NCBI GenBank assembly: GCA_022661535.1
Contig: JAKULF010000016.1
Location: forward strand, 186,001 to 250,000
Length of the DNA stretch: 64,000 bases
Reading direction: 5' to 3'
Source of the DNA: Eutypa lata
Taxonomy: Eukaryota > Ascomycota > Sordariomycetes > Xylariales > Diatrypaceae
The translations under genes were made by a program, and so were the position numbers. The notes under the pieces are model-generated. The model made no database searches. It was not told where the DNA came from and saw nothing but the letters and a program-made list of their open reading frames with translations. Below, one piece after another: positions 46,756 through 57,697 of the stretch; position 1 is the stretch's first letter, and each line of letters starts with the position of its first letter.

Positions 46756-47946
46756 TTAGCACCAACAATAGTGCTCATTGTTAATCCACGTCGGGAGCGG
46801 GCCCTCACCGAGTTCATCGTACCACATGCCACTAGCTATGCTCTCATCCTGACGCTCGACGATAGAATGATCCAGATTCAGCTGTGTGACCGCATCCCGC
46901 ACCCAAGGGGAAGGCTCCCACAATTTGACATGGTCTAGCTGCCATTCTGCAGCTTCAGTTCGAGCAGCTTGCAAAACAGCTTCTAGATAGCCGATCTGTT
47001 CGTCGTGTAGATGGCCGCCCATCCGGGGTTCTTCAGCCGACGAGCACTTGTTAGCACTATCATCGCGCTCCGCAACGAGACGTAGAATGTAGAGAACGTT
47101 ATCAGGAGATTTCGCATCGGGGTGATCGTAGTAGCGGTGCGTCCAGATGGCCCAAACCTGACCCCCTGGACGCCCAGCAATTGCTCCCTTTGCTTGGGGG
47201 ATACGGCCAAAAAGATGTTCAGTTGCGAAGTCTCCCTTCCGGATATGCCAAAGCATATGCTCGAGATCCGGTAGTATCGTCAGTCGCTTTTGCGTGCCTA
47301 ATACTGGGGTTGCCATAGCCGCCCGGACCATTCCTTCGTCTCTCTTACAAAGCTCAGGGAGGTCCCTCTCCAAGAGTAGCCGGGCCGAAGAGAACGTAGA
47401 CACATTTGAGGACGGGAAGTCGATGTGTGTGTTGGTGGGATTAGGAAGCCACCCTAGCCTCGCGTAGTACTCTTTCCCTATATCTGAGTACAGGACGCTA
47501 CCAATGATTTTCCCCTTGTGCGATTGCCAACCATGGAGATGTTTAGCGAGCTCCTTCATGTGACGAGCAGCATACCCCCTGCGTCGGTAACCTGATTGGC
47601 AAAAGACGCTGGCAATCCCATGGATAACCGCCTCTTCGACATTACCGTCCGAGTCGCTTGTCAGCGCCCGCTTGGTAAAGCTCTCACATGAACAGAGAAT
47701 CGGTCGTTGACCTGGAGGTAGATGCTTATCGGTTAGAATCCATATGGTCATGCCGCCGTCCTCGGCTAGAGGAATAGTCGTCAAGAACTGAGATTCAAGT
47801 AAATATTTTTCGAGATCCAAGGAGTCTCCCCATGAAGTCCAGCTGTTTGTCCAGATCTTAATACATTCATCGGGCGTTGGGTGAGTGAGCTGGAGAGTAG
47901 GTGAGTGGCTGCTCGGGAGATCGTCCTGTTGGGTGGACAGCTCCAT
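46756..47946 (-). CDS. LYC1-like acetyltransferase
   Basis: This is an intronless gene of 396 residues. The N-terminal half is a GNAT fold with VIHGIASVFCQSGYRRRGYA followed by ARHMKELAKHL as the acetyl-CoA-binding motif, then LYSDIGKEYYARLGW. The C-terminal half, with HIRKGDFATEHLFGR and GGQVWAIWTHRYYDH, resembles the LYC1 C-terminal domain. Yeast LYC1 acetylates the epsilon-amino group of lysine in lysine catabolism. The substrate of this fungal relative is not established. The gene lies among accessory families but looks intact. Confidence 0.85.
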   Translation of the reverse strand: MELSTQQDDLPSSHSPTLQLTHPTPDECIKIWTNSWTSWGDSLDLEKYLLESQFLTTIPLAEDGGMTIWILTDKHLPPGQRPILCSCESFTKRALTSDSDGNVEEAVIHGIASVFCQSGYRRRGYAARHMKELAKHLHGWQSHKGKIIGSVLYSDIGKEYYARLGWLPNPTNTHIDFPSSNVSTFSSARLLLERDLPELCKRDEGMVRAAMATPVLGTQKRLTILPDLEHMLWHIRKGDFATEHLFGRIPQAKGAIAGRPGGQVWAIWTHRYYDHPDAKSPDNVLYILRLVAERDDSANKCSSAEEPRMGGHLHDEQIGYLEAVLQAARTEAAEWQLDHVKLWEPSPWVRDAVTQLNLDHSIVERQDESIASGMWYDELGEGPLPTWINNEHYCWC

Positions 47947-48648
47947 CTTGGATTTCTTATGGGAGTTAAGGTAGTGTAGGGACTAGTATGAGTGTTAATT
48001 GATGCAGTTGGGTCACTCGCAATAAATAGGATCCAAGGTTGCAGGCAACCCCACGAAAACACCCCTGCCGCAAAATATTACCTTGTAACCAATCAAACAA
48101 GTCCAAATACATATGAAATTAATTGTTACTATCACTACATTCTGAATATGTGTGATGTGATCTTATGAAAAATTTGATGTTAACTCAAAGATCCAAGAAG
48201 GTTTCTTCTAAACGTTACGTTAACGTAAAATGGAAAACCCGTTCTGGACGAGAACAAGTGTATCTTATAAGCTATAGACCTAATCTACTAAAGCTCGACA
48301 TGCTTGGGGAGGGATACAATACTATAGTGTTTTAGCTTTTCGGGGCTTCTACCAGACTCTTTTCAGTTCCTGTGGAAGCCTGTCAAGATACTGTTCAGGA
48401 CTACATAGGAGTGTGCCAATGACCACCGAGAGCGTTTTAGCTACGCTTCTATTCCCATCTTATCAAGAGTACTGCGACTCGATTTCCCTATTTACTCAAG
48501 GAGTGTTGCGATGGAATAGTCGGAAAGAAGGTAACATCTGACTGATATAAACCTTGCGGGCCCTCATAACACGAGATGCGACGATCTAGAGTTTGAGAAG
48601 CGAACTATGCAGTTTAGATATAAATCATTCAACCTGGGATATTGATAT
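47947..48648. other. intergenic region, no gene seen
   Basis: This AT-leaning DNA separates the start of the LYC1-like gene from the 3' end of the four-helix protein gene. No motif or repeat stands out. Confidence 0.4.
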
Positions 48649-49503
48649 CTATGGAGGGGGGTCTTCGCGACTGCTATTCTCCTGTGCCTGTAACGTCCAC
48701 CCGCACTTAACCAGCCAAATCATCGCGAAAGGCGGCGTTACCAACAAGCCCAAGACACCCCCCAGCACCAACTTAAAAATCTGAGGAGCCCATTTCTGCT
48801 GGAAATACCAATCGCCGCCTCTCTTTGTGCCTACAGCCGTCAGGATTCCGACGCTCGGACCCCAGAGCAAGCAGAACGACAGCACGGCCACGACGAATCC
48901 GCGGAGAGCTTGAGAGAAGATGAAGAAAGCCCCGCTGGCCAACCTGCCTCGCTCCACAGGCTTCGGCGCGTCCGGGTCCGGCGGGCTGTGGTCCGGATCT
49001 AAGAACAGGAACCACCGGACTAGCGGGTTGGCGGGCTCGGGGATGAAGCCGATCGGGTGCACGTGCCCGCCCTTCAAGTCGTAGTTCACGAGCATCAGCT
49101 CGATCAGCCACGTGATGATGCACTGGACGATGATGGTGACCGCCGCGTCTCCCGCAAGCGTGTTTGGGAGCTCGAAGAGACAGATAGGGTTCTTCTCTAT
49201 GTCCTGAGTTGTGTACATGGCTGGAGATTCAGTTAGCACGTGATAGAAATAGGCGGTGAATCACATCAGTAAGGAGGTATGTATCTAACTAAACATACCA
49301 TAGGCGATAGCGAAGTTGATGCCGCCGGACAAGACGAGAGACCCGATGCCATCGAGACCGAAGATATAGAATATCTGGTGCGCGGTGAACTTCGTCGTCG
49401 GGATTTGAACGTCGCTGTTGATCACTTGACGAGGGTTTGCGGTCTCCGGGTCCTCCGGCGCTGGGCCCTGAGACCGCGAGAAGGGATTCGAAGGCCAGCG
49501 CAT
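48649..49503 (-). CDS. four-helix fungal membrane protein (DUF2456-like)
   Basis: Minus-strand exons are 49503-49299 and 49220-48649, giving 258 residues. The 78-base intron (GTATGT to CCAG) joins GGINFAIAYAMYTTQDIEKN. Four hydrophobic segments are visible: IFYIFGLDGIGSLVLSGGIN, GDAAVTIIVQCIITWLIELM, GFVVAVLSFCLLWGPSVGIL and LVLGGVLGLLVTPPFAMIWL. The N-terminus is Pro-rich and soluble, and a charged tail ends the protein. The pattern matches an uncharacterised fungal family that I recall as DUF2456, with moderate certainty. No function is known to me. Confidence 0.78.
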
Positions 49504-51004
49504 TGGGAGGTCTTCTCTTGTTCTTGGTGCTAAGTTGATGGATGAGAGGTAGCTACGTCCAAAAACAAAGAAATGCTGGCTGCCTTGACGGGTTAGGAGT
49601 CGAAATAAAGAAAGCTAAGAACGAAAAATTATAACAAAGGAGTAGTTATGTACATTACAAGGTCTTTCGATCTCATGTCAAATCTCAAAATTCAAGGGTC
49701 CAACCCATGATGGGAATGGGCTGACTTGACTAATGCGGAAAGGGACCAATATGCGGTGACTCCACATCGCCTCTGGTCCGGCTCCTTCGGGACGGCAAGC
49801 ATCGTGTCAGATGCGCGGTTAGCGATAACTAGCTTGGGCTGATTAATTATGTAAATCCGAGACCTCGTAGAGTGAGAAATTATCTTCCATTATCTTCTTT
49901 TCTCGTTTCCTTCTTTTCTTCTTCTTTCATTGCGATCTTGCTGTTGTCGACTTTATGGCTCCATCGTGGACTAAAGTTGAAAAATTTCCGACCCTGACAT
50001 GTTCTGCAAGGATTTGGCCCGGCAATTCGAGGCTCTAACTTTAAGTATATTTCGCGCCTAGCGCCTAATATGGAACAGTACTAGCTTAATGAATCATAGA
50101 GGCTAATAATAAGTTGATTGGATGCATAACTTACATAACTGTGCTTATGAAGTTATAATAACTACATAGTAAGACTGCTCGACTTCTTGTTTTGATATCT
50201 AACTTATCTCTATTGTAGTCGGCGCCTGAACTCACATCAAAAGTTGTCAAGAATTTTATTCTTCAGTCTACTAATAATAGGAATCATAAAATTTTAGAAA
50301 AATAGCAGGTTTGAAGTTTATTATTTGCTAGCAGAAACAAAAACATGTCAATACTGGTCGAGCGCCTTTCTAACTTAAGTCTAAGTTAGGTACGTAGTTA
50401 GAGACGAGGTTTTCGTAGTATTATTCCGCACCGCTCTCGATAGGTACCCTGAGCATAGCCTCAACCAACAACATCTAGTTGTTTCGCATTGTTAGGCTGG
50501 AACTGTCCTAGAGTTACTGAGAAGAGGAACACCACCGCCTAGGTCACTCGTCTGACCTAGACATCCCCCTCAAAACACCGAAACAGCCCCGATACCATAA
50601 CCCGAAAGATACATTTAAGGAACGACGAGTCTTTTCGTGTTTTAGAAAATGTTCATAAAATGCCGTTGGTCTACTAATATTACAGGAATAGACGTTCCCA
50701 ACATGCATTGTCCCCGCGAAGGTTCCTTAAAAGGGTTATGAATTAGCCCGAGTGACTCTCAATATAGAATTATTTCAGAGATTATATGAACCTTGACCAT
50801 TTAAGGGAATGCTTGAGATACATAAAAGCTTCAGTATACTTAAAATATGTTGTAAATTTTCGAGGGAAAGTGCATACATGGAAAAGGCCTACCTAGGTCC
50901 GTATTGTCTCTAAAATCCCTGTTCTCCATAGTGTAGAGGTCTATAGCACAAGGATAAAAGGCTAACGCATACATGCGACTTTCACAGTTGACAGTTAAGA
51001 GGGG
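49504..51004. other. 1.5-kb AT-rich intergenic region, no gene seen
   Basis: All six frames are full of stops and no domain is recognisable. The first 300 bases are presumably the promoter of the four-helix protein gene. Confidence 0.45.
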
Positions 51005-51142
51005 TCACAGATTCTTCGTGGAGACTGTCATGTCCAAACCCTGGACAACCACCCACCAACTGCGAGCTCCTTGACGTAGTGCTGCATTCCATATCTTGAG
51101 ACGCAACTCGGTGGGGAGGGCGGAGAGGCGTGTGAATTTCAT
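51005..51142 (-). pseudogene. 2EXR-domain protein remnant
   Basis: An ATG at 51142 opens a 45-codon frame whose start, TRLSALPTELRLKIWNAALR followed by RSWWVVVQGL after a short gap, is the hallmark beginning of fungal 2EXR-domain proteins (typically LPxELRLKIWxxAL). The frame ends at TGA 51005-51007, far short of the usual 200-400 residues, and no continuation is evident further along the minus strand. 2EXR proteins are expanded in filamentous ascomycetes and have no firm biochemical role. I read this as a truncated copy; a spliced continuation cannot be excluded. Confidence 0.6.
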
Positions 51143-51749
51143 GGTGGGCTGGTAAGCGTAGTTGTGATGGTGGTATCAACTGGTCGGGATGCCCAATATT
51201 GCCATGACATGGGAAGGATTGAGTGCCCGTGGATACTGCTCGTGCGAGGTTGTTTGTGACAGAAAATTTAGATGAAGAGCGTGGAGTAACTAGTATTTAA
51301 ACTATACTTTTAGCCTGAGGGGGATACTTGCGCTCTTAGGTTTAACACAATTTTGTTGAGGTGAAACATCATTACCTCAGGGCTTATGTCGGTTGATAAC
51401 TTGATAACGCAGTATCTAGTGACAATTCATGTCCAGAAAACGCCCCGAAGCCTGGAATTTCCCCTGAGCTTTGCTAAACCTGCAGTGAATAGGCATGTAA
51501 TTAACGTAGTAGCCACTAATTACTTGCAGCTACCCGCCACCACCTAGGTACCTAGGTAGTTGCTGCCACCTAGTTGCCACCACCCAGCTTCCATTACTTG
51601 AATCTAATTGACTCTATCACTTAACGTGTAGAGAATAGTTCCTAAAGATATGAATCATCCGAGGCCTTAAAAATGGTTAATTTGGCTCCCCTAATCTGAC
51701 TACATTAGCTAATCCTGTCTTAAAAAAGGAGATATTTTCCCCAGATAAT
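51143..51749. repeat. short-repeat-rich spacer next to HET relic
   Basis: No gene is seen. At 51530-51600 a block of CTACC/CCACC-type repeats includes the palindrome CCTAGGTACCTAGG (51544-51557) and GCCACCACCCAGCTTCCATTAC. The latter resembles the reverse complement of sequence near 53,115-53,136 (19 of 22 bases). Confidence 0.45.
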
Positions 51750-52870
51750 TTAGGTAATAATAAAATCTGCAGTCTTCCCTTTCCAGATATCGGCGCTTAA
51801 CATAGTAATTCTCCCCCCATCCATTCTCCCATATATATAAGCCTCTCCAACAAAATCAAAGTGGTTATCATTGTGTCCCGCTTTGGAGCGTCTTAGACTG
51901 CACGGAATACTGCAGCCGAACAAGATGCAGTTCATGTCACCGGGTTCGGTTTCTGGAGAACCAATGCCAAAGACCGGTTCTGTGTCTTTGCTTCTTCGGC
52001 TGTCAGATATCCCCTTGATGAATTTCCTGTTCCACAGTACCCCCTGAACCCGTTTTAAAAACCGGGTCACAATTTGTGAGTGCTTCCTCCTACCTGCTAT
52101 ATCGTCTTTGAGATGCTCCTGAACTGGGAGGTCACCGTTATTGTCAGCAAGTGCCATGGCATGAAGTGCTGCCCTGTGGTACCATGGAGGAGTATTATTC
52201 CCGTCCGCGTCCCGATCGGCAACCATAGTACGCCATAGTTTGTCAGGAACTTTATCCTTAGGTTTCCCATCGAAACTCCAGCCACCTTTTCTCAAAGCAC
52301 TCTCTGTCTGGTGATAACACCCCTAGCTGTCGAGCTAGTCGTCCACGCAATGTTAGCAATGATTACTCCTCTGACATGGAATCTATGTGATGGGGACGCA
52401 ATCGTGTTGCTAGTTGTGGAAGTGGCGGGAGTTGCTGAAATAGTCACCGATCTGATTGAAGCGGATGCTGCCGGAACTGAGTTCACCCGCAGGATACGGT
52501 TTTCAGCCATGCTCACAACCCCCCTTGCTCCAAATCGTACCTCCGGTCTCTTTCCATAGGATGCGTTGTAGCGCCTTCTTCCTGCCTTGCTAAGGAGACT
52601 ATCTCCGTTGGTGCGACTATTGAGTCCCTGCCCCCGAGTCCCCTAAGTTGACTTCTGAATGGTCTGTATCTAGGTCTGTATCTAGGAAGGTAATATGGTT
52701 AGATTGGTAGGACTTTTCCTCCTCCCAGGCTTTATCCTTTCTGGGGTAGCCCATTGCCGGCATATCATGTGAAGAGAGTCGGTTGAGTACACGACGCACT
52801 CTAGTAAATCGGTATAGACCTCAAGGAGATCTCTCTCATAATTAGACTTCGGCGGCCCAACTATGTTCAC
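51750..52870 (-). pseudogene. 5'-truncated, frame-broken HET (heterokaryon incompatibility) gene
   Basis: Only the C-terminal half of a HET-domain protein remains. Minus-strand segments are ERDLLEVYTDLLECVVYSTD (about 52840), YNASYGKRPEVRFGARGV, HRFHVRGVIIANIAW, and then WRTMVADRDADGNNTPPWYH through HFDFVGEAYIYGRMDGGRIT to a stop at 51750. These match the usual HET tail order. The pieces are interrupted by stops and frame changes around 52,800, 52,620 and 52,300. The catalytic-looking HET domain itself is missing upstream. HET proteins trigger cell death after non-self fusion. This copy lies downstream of kinase A, just as the intact HET gene lies downstream of kinase B. Confidence 0.75.
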
Positions 52871-52906
52871 TCCACTTGATGATGGGAGTATCGACTCACG
52901 CGCAAT

Positions 52907-53152
52907 GATCTAGTACCCACCCCTTAGCTGCTACTACCTAGTTGTTGCTACTATATAGCTATGCCAACTCATAATGTAACAGGAACGTAGAGCTATAAAG
53001 GCTTGCCGTACGCTCAATTATATATAAAACTTAATCGGGTTATATAACAACAATGCTCACTTGTAAGGCCCATAAGTAAAAACGGTGAAGGTAATGGCAG
53101 TTATATCGTGGTGGAAGCTGGGTGCTGGCAGGTAAGAGGTGGGTGCTAGATC
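52907..53152. repeat. imperfect inverted repeats flanking about 205 bp (MITE-like)
   Basis: The left arm at 52907-52926, GATCTAGTACCCACCCCTTA, is inverted at 53133-53152 (TAAGAGGTGGGTGCTAGATC) with 18 of 20 matches. Weaker similarity continues inward for about 16 more bases, with mostly C/T differences. The interior is AT-rich and non-coding. No clear target-site duplication is visible, so a transposon origin is only suggested. Confidence 0.45.
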
Positions 53153-53155
53153 TTA

Positions 53156-53184
53156 TAGCTCACTTCGTTAGGCGAAGTGAGCTA
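53156..53184. repeat. perfect 12-bp hairpin
   Basis: TAGCTCACTTCG and CGAAGTGAGCTA form a perfect 12-bp stem around the 5-base loop TTAGG. It lies 3 bases from the right arm of the neighbouring inverted repeat and 256 bases beyond the 3' end of kinase A. Confidence 0.75.
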
Positions 53185-53440
53185 GATTAGGGGGGCAGAC
53201 TTAACTAAGTCAGGTGCCTAGTAAGCAGTAGCAGATGGCGGCATATGTAATAGAAGTCACCAGAATATAAGCCGAAAAAAAGCAAGCAATGGCTAGCATC
53301 ACTGTACTATAAATAGTCAATATCAAGTGCCCTACCATGTAAGCACCATTCATATATTATTGGCTAAAGATGGTATTGATGATTTGTGTCATTAGTCTCC
53401 TTGTCTTCTTTTCCGTCTCCGACTTTGCCACAGTTCCTAG

Positions 53441-56358
53441 CTATATCGACATTTTTTCCCGCAATAGTGCCCACTGTTCCTTAATGCGTTTCTGAATGCG
53501 CTGTCTTCTCGACTGTACCTGGATAGTGCCGCTCACTCGATCATTAAGAGGGACTACTTTCGTGACGCCTGAGCTCCCGGTCAAGCCGGCGTTCATCGAA
53601 GCATTGCTTGTAGACTCCCCTGTCTCAATTGTCCCTGCTATGCCCTGGGCCAGCAAGCCTGGTTTTGGTCTAGCGGGTGACGTTTGTGGATCAGCTGCCA
53701 TCGAAGGTAATATATGAGATGGTAAATTCCCATGCAGGCCGAACGATGTTTGCGTCCCCTCAGAATGCACGTTTCGAGGCCTCCTGTTTCGTTTAGGTTC
53801 ATCGGTGATTGGGGATGTGTCCTTCGCCGCACTTATACTGTCCCATACATCATCGGAGTCGCCGCTTTCAGAGCGTATTGATAGTGGTTTCTGCCGCCGA
53901 GTCTCTATTAATAGATTGTCTGAGTTGCCTTCCGCATGGTGAACTAAGGTATCAATCTGCAAGGCATTGAGCTCTACTGGAGGCCGGCCTTCGATAGGAA
54001 TCTATAAAATAGGTTAATATATATCTTTGAAGATGTACTGTTGGATTAACCACCTCGTGAGTTGCTACTCCTAGAGTCACATCAATAGCTTGCATCAACT
54101 CATTTGTAGGCTCAAGTAGCTCCTTGATATGGGATATTTCAGTGCAGACTTGGTCGATCTTCCATCGTTTCTTAGGCTCGATGACGAGCATTCCTTCCTC
54201 GATCAATCCTAACATATGGCGTACAAATGGGGTGCATCTACCCGCTTTACGAAGCCTTTCAATATACTATATCCAAATTAAATGTTAGTCTCTTTTAGTG
54301 TAAAGTAAGTTAGGAGACAGTGCATGGTGAGGCGTAACAGCGACAAGATTTGATCGTCTTGGAGGCACTAGTGTAGTTGGTAGTAAATGCTCACGTACCC
54401 CTATAATGACCGGATTGAGACTTGCTTTTCTCCCTCCCATGTGATCTGTTGTTATGTTAAAAAACTTATCTTCGTATAAGTTAGGTTCCTCTATGGTTCT
54501 GGATCTCTTGAGCCCAAAAAGTCGAATTGCGTCACTACCCTCGACATACCATACGCAGAACTCCAGAAAAACACATCCAAGGGACCAGATATCGTACTTT
54601 TGCGATATCATGTTTTCGATGTCCATTTCGGGTGGACGATACTCCAGCGTATATCCTTCTATATGACACCAATTCACTGCCGATCTTGTGGCCTGGGAAT
54701 GATATCGGGTAAGCCCGAGATCTGACACGACGAGGTGGTGGTGTAGAATGCTATGAGGATCATTCCCGTACACCGAAAACCATAAGATATTATTCGGCTT
54801 TATATCTCCATGTCGTCCCCAGTCACGCTCGTCCTCGCTTCCCGATCCCAGGGATGATCTTCGTTCCTTTTGCCACGTCGCCAACCCGTGGATACGTTTG
54901 ATCGCGCTGGAAATACCAAGACACTGTTGGACTGCCCATGTGTCTGAGAGAACAGGTGTTATGTTGGGTTGCTCCCAGAACTCTGCGAGGTTGCCGTCTG
55001 CCCACTCAAAGAGGAGGTAACACACATCTCCATGTTGAAAGGTAAGTAAGAGCTTGATGAGATGTTTTTCTCTCTGTGTCTGGACAGCCGCCTTCTCCAG
55101 CGCCCAAAGCTCTTGTCGGTATGCATCTCGATCCAATGCGAAAATCTCCTTCAAGGCGAAGTATAGAGGTTTCTCGGGGTCCTTATAAAACTCAGCCAAC
55201 ATGAAATAAGCAGGTCGTAGGATCTGGACGTCTTACACTCGATGTTCTGAAGTTGTGGTGCTTAGGATGTATCTGAACCTTATGCACCCTTCCGTTTCCA
55301 CCACTTGACCTTTGCTCATAATCTTTCCAAGGAAGTATAATACTGGCGTCAAACAAGTAAGAACATAATTTATTTTCTTGGATGTCGAAAAACGGAATGA
55401 AAAGCCTTTTCTGATAAATATAGAAGAGCTCGATATCGTTCCTAGGCCAGCATCTGAAAATCGAACTGTTTTCAGTGCCAGCGCGAGTCTTGAACCTTTT
55501 TTGGTCACCGCCGCTTCTCTTGATAGGTAGATCACAGTCTCCGATATCCTCTTCGATGAACCTGTCGATATAATGAACTCGATTCATGAGGACTAGAATC
55601 CCTAGAATTCGCCGACAACCCTGATTAAGTTCAGTTCCGACAATACGAAGAACAGTATCTTGCCACGGCCGACCCGATATTTTCGAATGTGTTTCGTTGA
55701 TGAGTGATTTGATTGTTTCGATGGTGAATATAGCTTCAAAAGCATCAAGCGGTAAGTATTCTTCATCGCCCATTGCACTTTTTTCGAAGCTTTTGTCTAT
55801 CTTCTCTTCAATTAACTGCCCGATTCTGTCTGTTGGACCCCCCTTGTACCCCAGATGGTCTCGGAGCTCATCAAGACACATAACATGCTCGGCGTTTGGG
55901 TTACCTCGGTTTTTCGCCCAACGATTATGGTAATCACTGAACTGATGAAAAGATACTTCTGGTGCGGCGCTGAAGCCTAGGTCGTGCACAGATACTACAG
56001 AAGATGGCTCCTCACTTTCTGCTGTATCAGAAGCAGTGAAAGCTTTCTTCTTGTAGTCGCCCTCATTTGCGAGCCTTGTCTTTCCCTCAGGTTCCTGGAC
56101 AAATATCTCTGGGCCCCCTTCGAAATTATCTTGTTTCCATGAAACAATAGATTGGGTTTCGTCCTGAGTATTTGGGATGTTGTATCGCGTTCCTAATGGT
56201 CCTAATCCGGCAATAACTGGGTTCATCGTGACGACACGTGATCTAGATGCGGAAAAGCAAGTCAGGGCGTCTTTGATTAAAGGAGGCAAGGTTGACTGGT
56301 AGGACATACAAGGTCTTAGAGGGATCATGGCGGCAAAGACTTGAGCCCTTAAATCCAA
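53441..56358 (-). CDS. kinase A: protein kinase with N-terminal regulatory region
   Basis: Minus-strand exons are 56358-55237, 55190-54399, 54266-54054 and 54001-53441, giving 895 residues. Introns of 46, 132 and 52 bases are all in phase 0. Residues 1 to about 374 form a mostly helical region found in front of many fungal accessory kinases (DAFEAIFTIETIKSLINETH, HYIDRFIEEDIGDCDLPI). The kinase domain follows: lysine in FALKEIF (about 388), HGDIKPNN (about 501), DLG in place of DFG (about 531) and YRPPEM with KYDIWSLGCVFLEF. Catalytic Lys, Asp and Asn are all present, so it may be active. A Ser-rich tail ends in a basic segment (QSRRQRIQKRIKEQW). Its minus-strand downstream neighbour is a HET relic, mirroring kinase B and the intact HET gene. 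Its target is unknown. Confidence 0.82.
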
Positions 56359-57110
56359 TTGTTCTTTTGCCAGCCTTAGACTGCTTGGGCTGAATGCCAG
56401 CCTCGGGATACCATTACAAAGGCGCCTTCTAGTATAAGCCTAGTGGGATGCAAGTTGGGACCAGAAATACTACTTACTCAGCTCTTATCTTTATTTTAAG
56501 CCAATAGCCACTTATTAGGAGCCAACAGCTTTGGGGTCGCCGAATGGCTGAATCCCGAGGACTCTTGTGAAACCGCTGTTGGTCAATCCATTCCTGAGAG
56601 GGGGCCGATGTAGTGGCACTACGTATTATCAAGCCCAAATTACACTGCTATACCACTAAATTTAGAAGGGATCATAGTGGTATTACGCCCCAGTGAGTAG
56701 ACTCTGTTACATTGCAGGTGGTTTGAGGCTATGGTATACGACCATGCATGTGATTGCACTGCCACGCCGTCACGCAGGCCATTTCGGTGTGGAATGAAAT
56801 CCACTCCCTCATTCCAACGTGACTGCGCAGTCTGACATGACACTGTGCGACCATCGGACCCAATCAGACCCCTTTATTGCCACATGCCAACCGATGAATT
56901 TGCGCCGAAATGTTTTAGTTGGCATGCAGCCCCCTGGAATGCCTGATAGCCTGGAACTCATATATTTGATAACCAGCCCTAGGCCACATTGTGATTTTCT
57001 AGTAATCCCCTCAACATTTCCATCGAGCTACGAATTCAATACGACTTTACATGCAACGCATACATTAGAAAACCCTTTATCCTCCCCAAACCCACCGAGA
57101 TTATCTCTCC
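56359..57110. other. divergent intergenic region
   Basis: This DNA separates the start of kinase A (minus) from a small plus-strand ORF. No recognisable element was seen beyond short AT-rich stretches. Confidence 0.4.
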
Positions 57111-57491
57111 ATGTCGCAATTACGGCTGAAGTTTGTTCGAAAAGACTCGAAATATGTTGTCCTTACCGAGCATCCCGACTTTATACATCATAAGGACCTA
57201 GCGGAGAGACTAGCGTGCAGGTTTGGAAAGAACCAGTTCACGATATCGTTGATAAGGAATATATACATTGTATACCTTAACAGAGAAGCGGCGGGTAAAG
57301 AATTCGTAAGTGAATCAAGTCACTGCTTAGACCAGTCATCTAAACAGAACGGACAGGATCATGCTCAAAACGCCGACGGTTCTGAGAGTGGTCTTGCAGA
57401 CGGAGACATAGACGAAGATTTCCACCAACAAATGCTGGACTCAAAGTTGGCAGAGAAGGTGGTAATTGCAGCTCGTCTTTCGGGAACTTAG
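57111..57491 (+). CDS. small orphan protein, 126 aa
   Basis: This single-exon ORF starts MSQLRLKFVRKDSKYVVLTE after a TCTCTCC leader. The first 70 residues look folded, with alternating strands and helices (HHKDLAERLACRFGKNQFTI, then IRNIYIVYLNREAAG). The second half is polar and acidic (GLADGDIDEDFHQQ). There is no signal peptide or membrane segment. I recognise no family. It is the only plus-strand gene between the two kinase-HET units and its stop lies 207 bases from the 3' end of the HET gene. Its codon composition looks ordinary. It could be a real lineage-specific gene or chance. Confidence 0.45.
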   Translation: MSQLRLKFVRKDSKYVVLTEHPDFIHHKDLAERLACRFGKNQFTISLIRNIYIVYLNREAAGKEFVSESSHCLDQSSKQNGQDHAQNADGSESGLADGDIDEDFHQQMLDSKLAEKVVIAARLSGT

Positions 57492-57697
57492 TAGGGCAGG
57501 ACTTTCTTGGATAGGCTGTGTGTTTCTCGAGTTCCTACTTGGTATGGTAGTAAATTTGTTAAGTGGTTCTATAACAACAGCAGCCTACTTATAACTTATA
57601 CATCATCTGCCGCACTACCTTAGTTGATTGCTTGAGATGCAAAAATATCCAATATTCTTCACCCATGATGATGCACCCCGCATACAAACGCAATCTA

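Noticed and set aside
46756..47946. The two acetyltransferases as a local duplication
   Set aside because: The GNAT at 41976-42888 and the LYC1-like gene differ in length, architecture and intron content, and share only the general acetyl-CoA motif.
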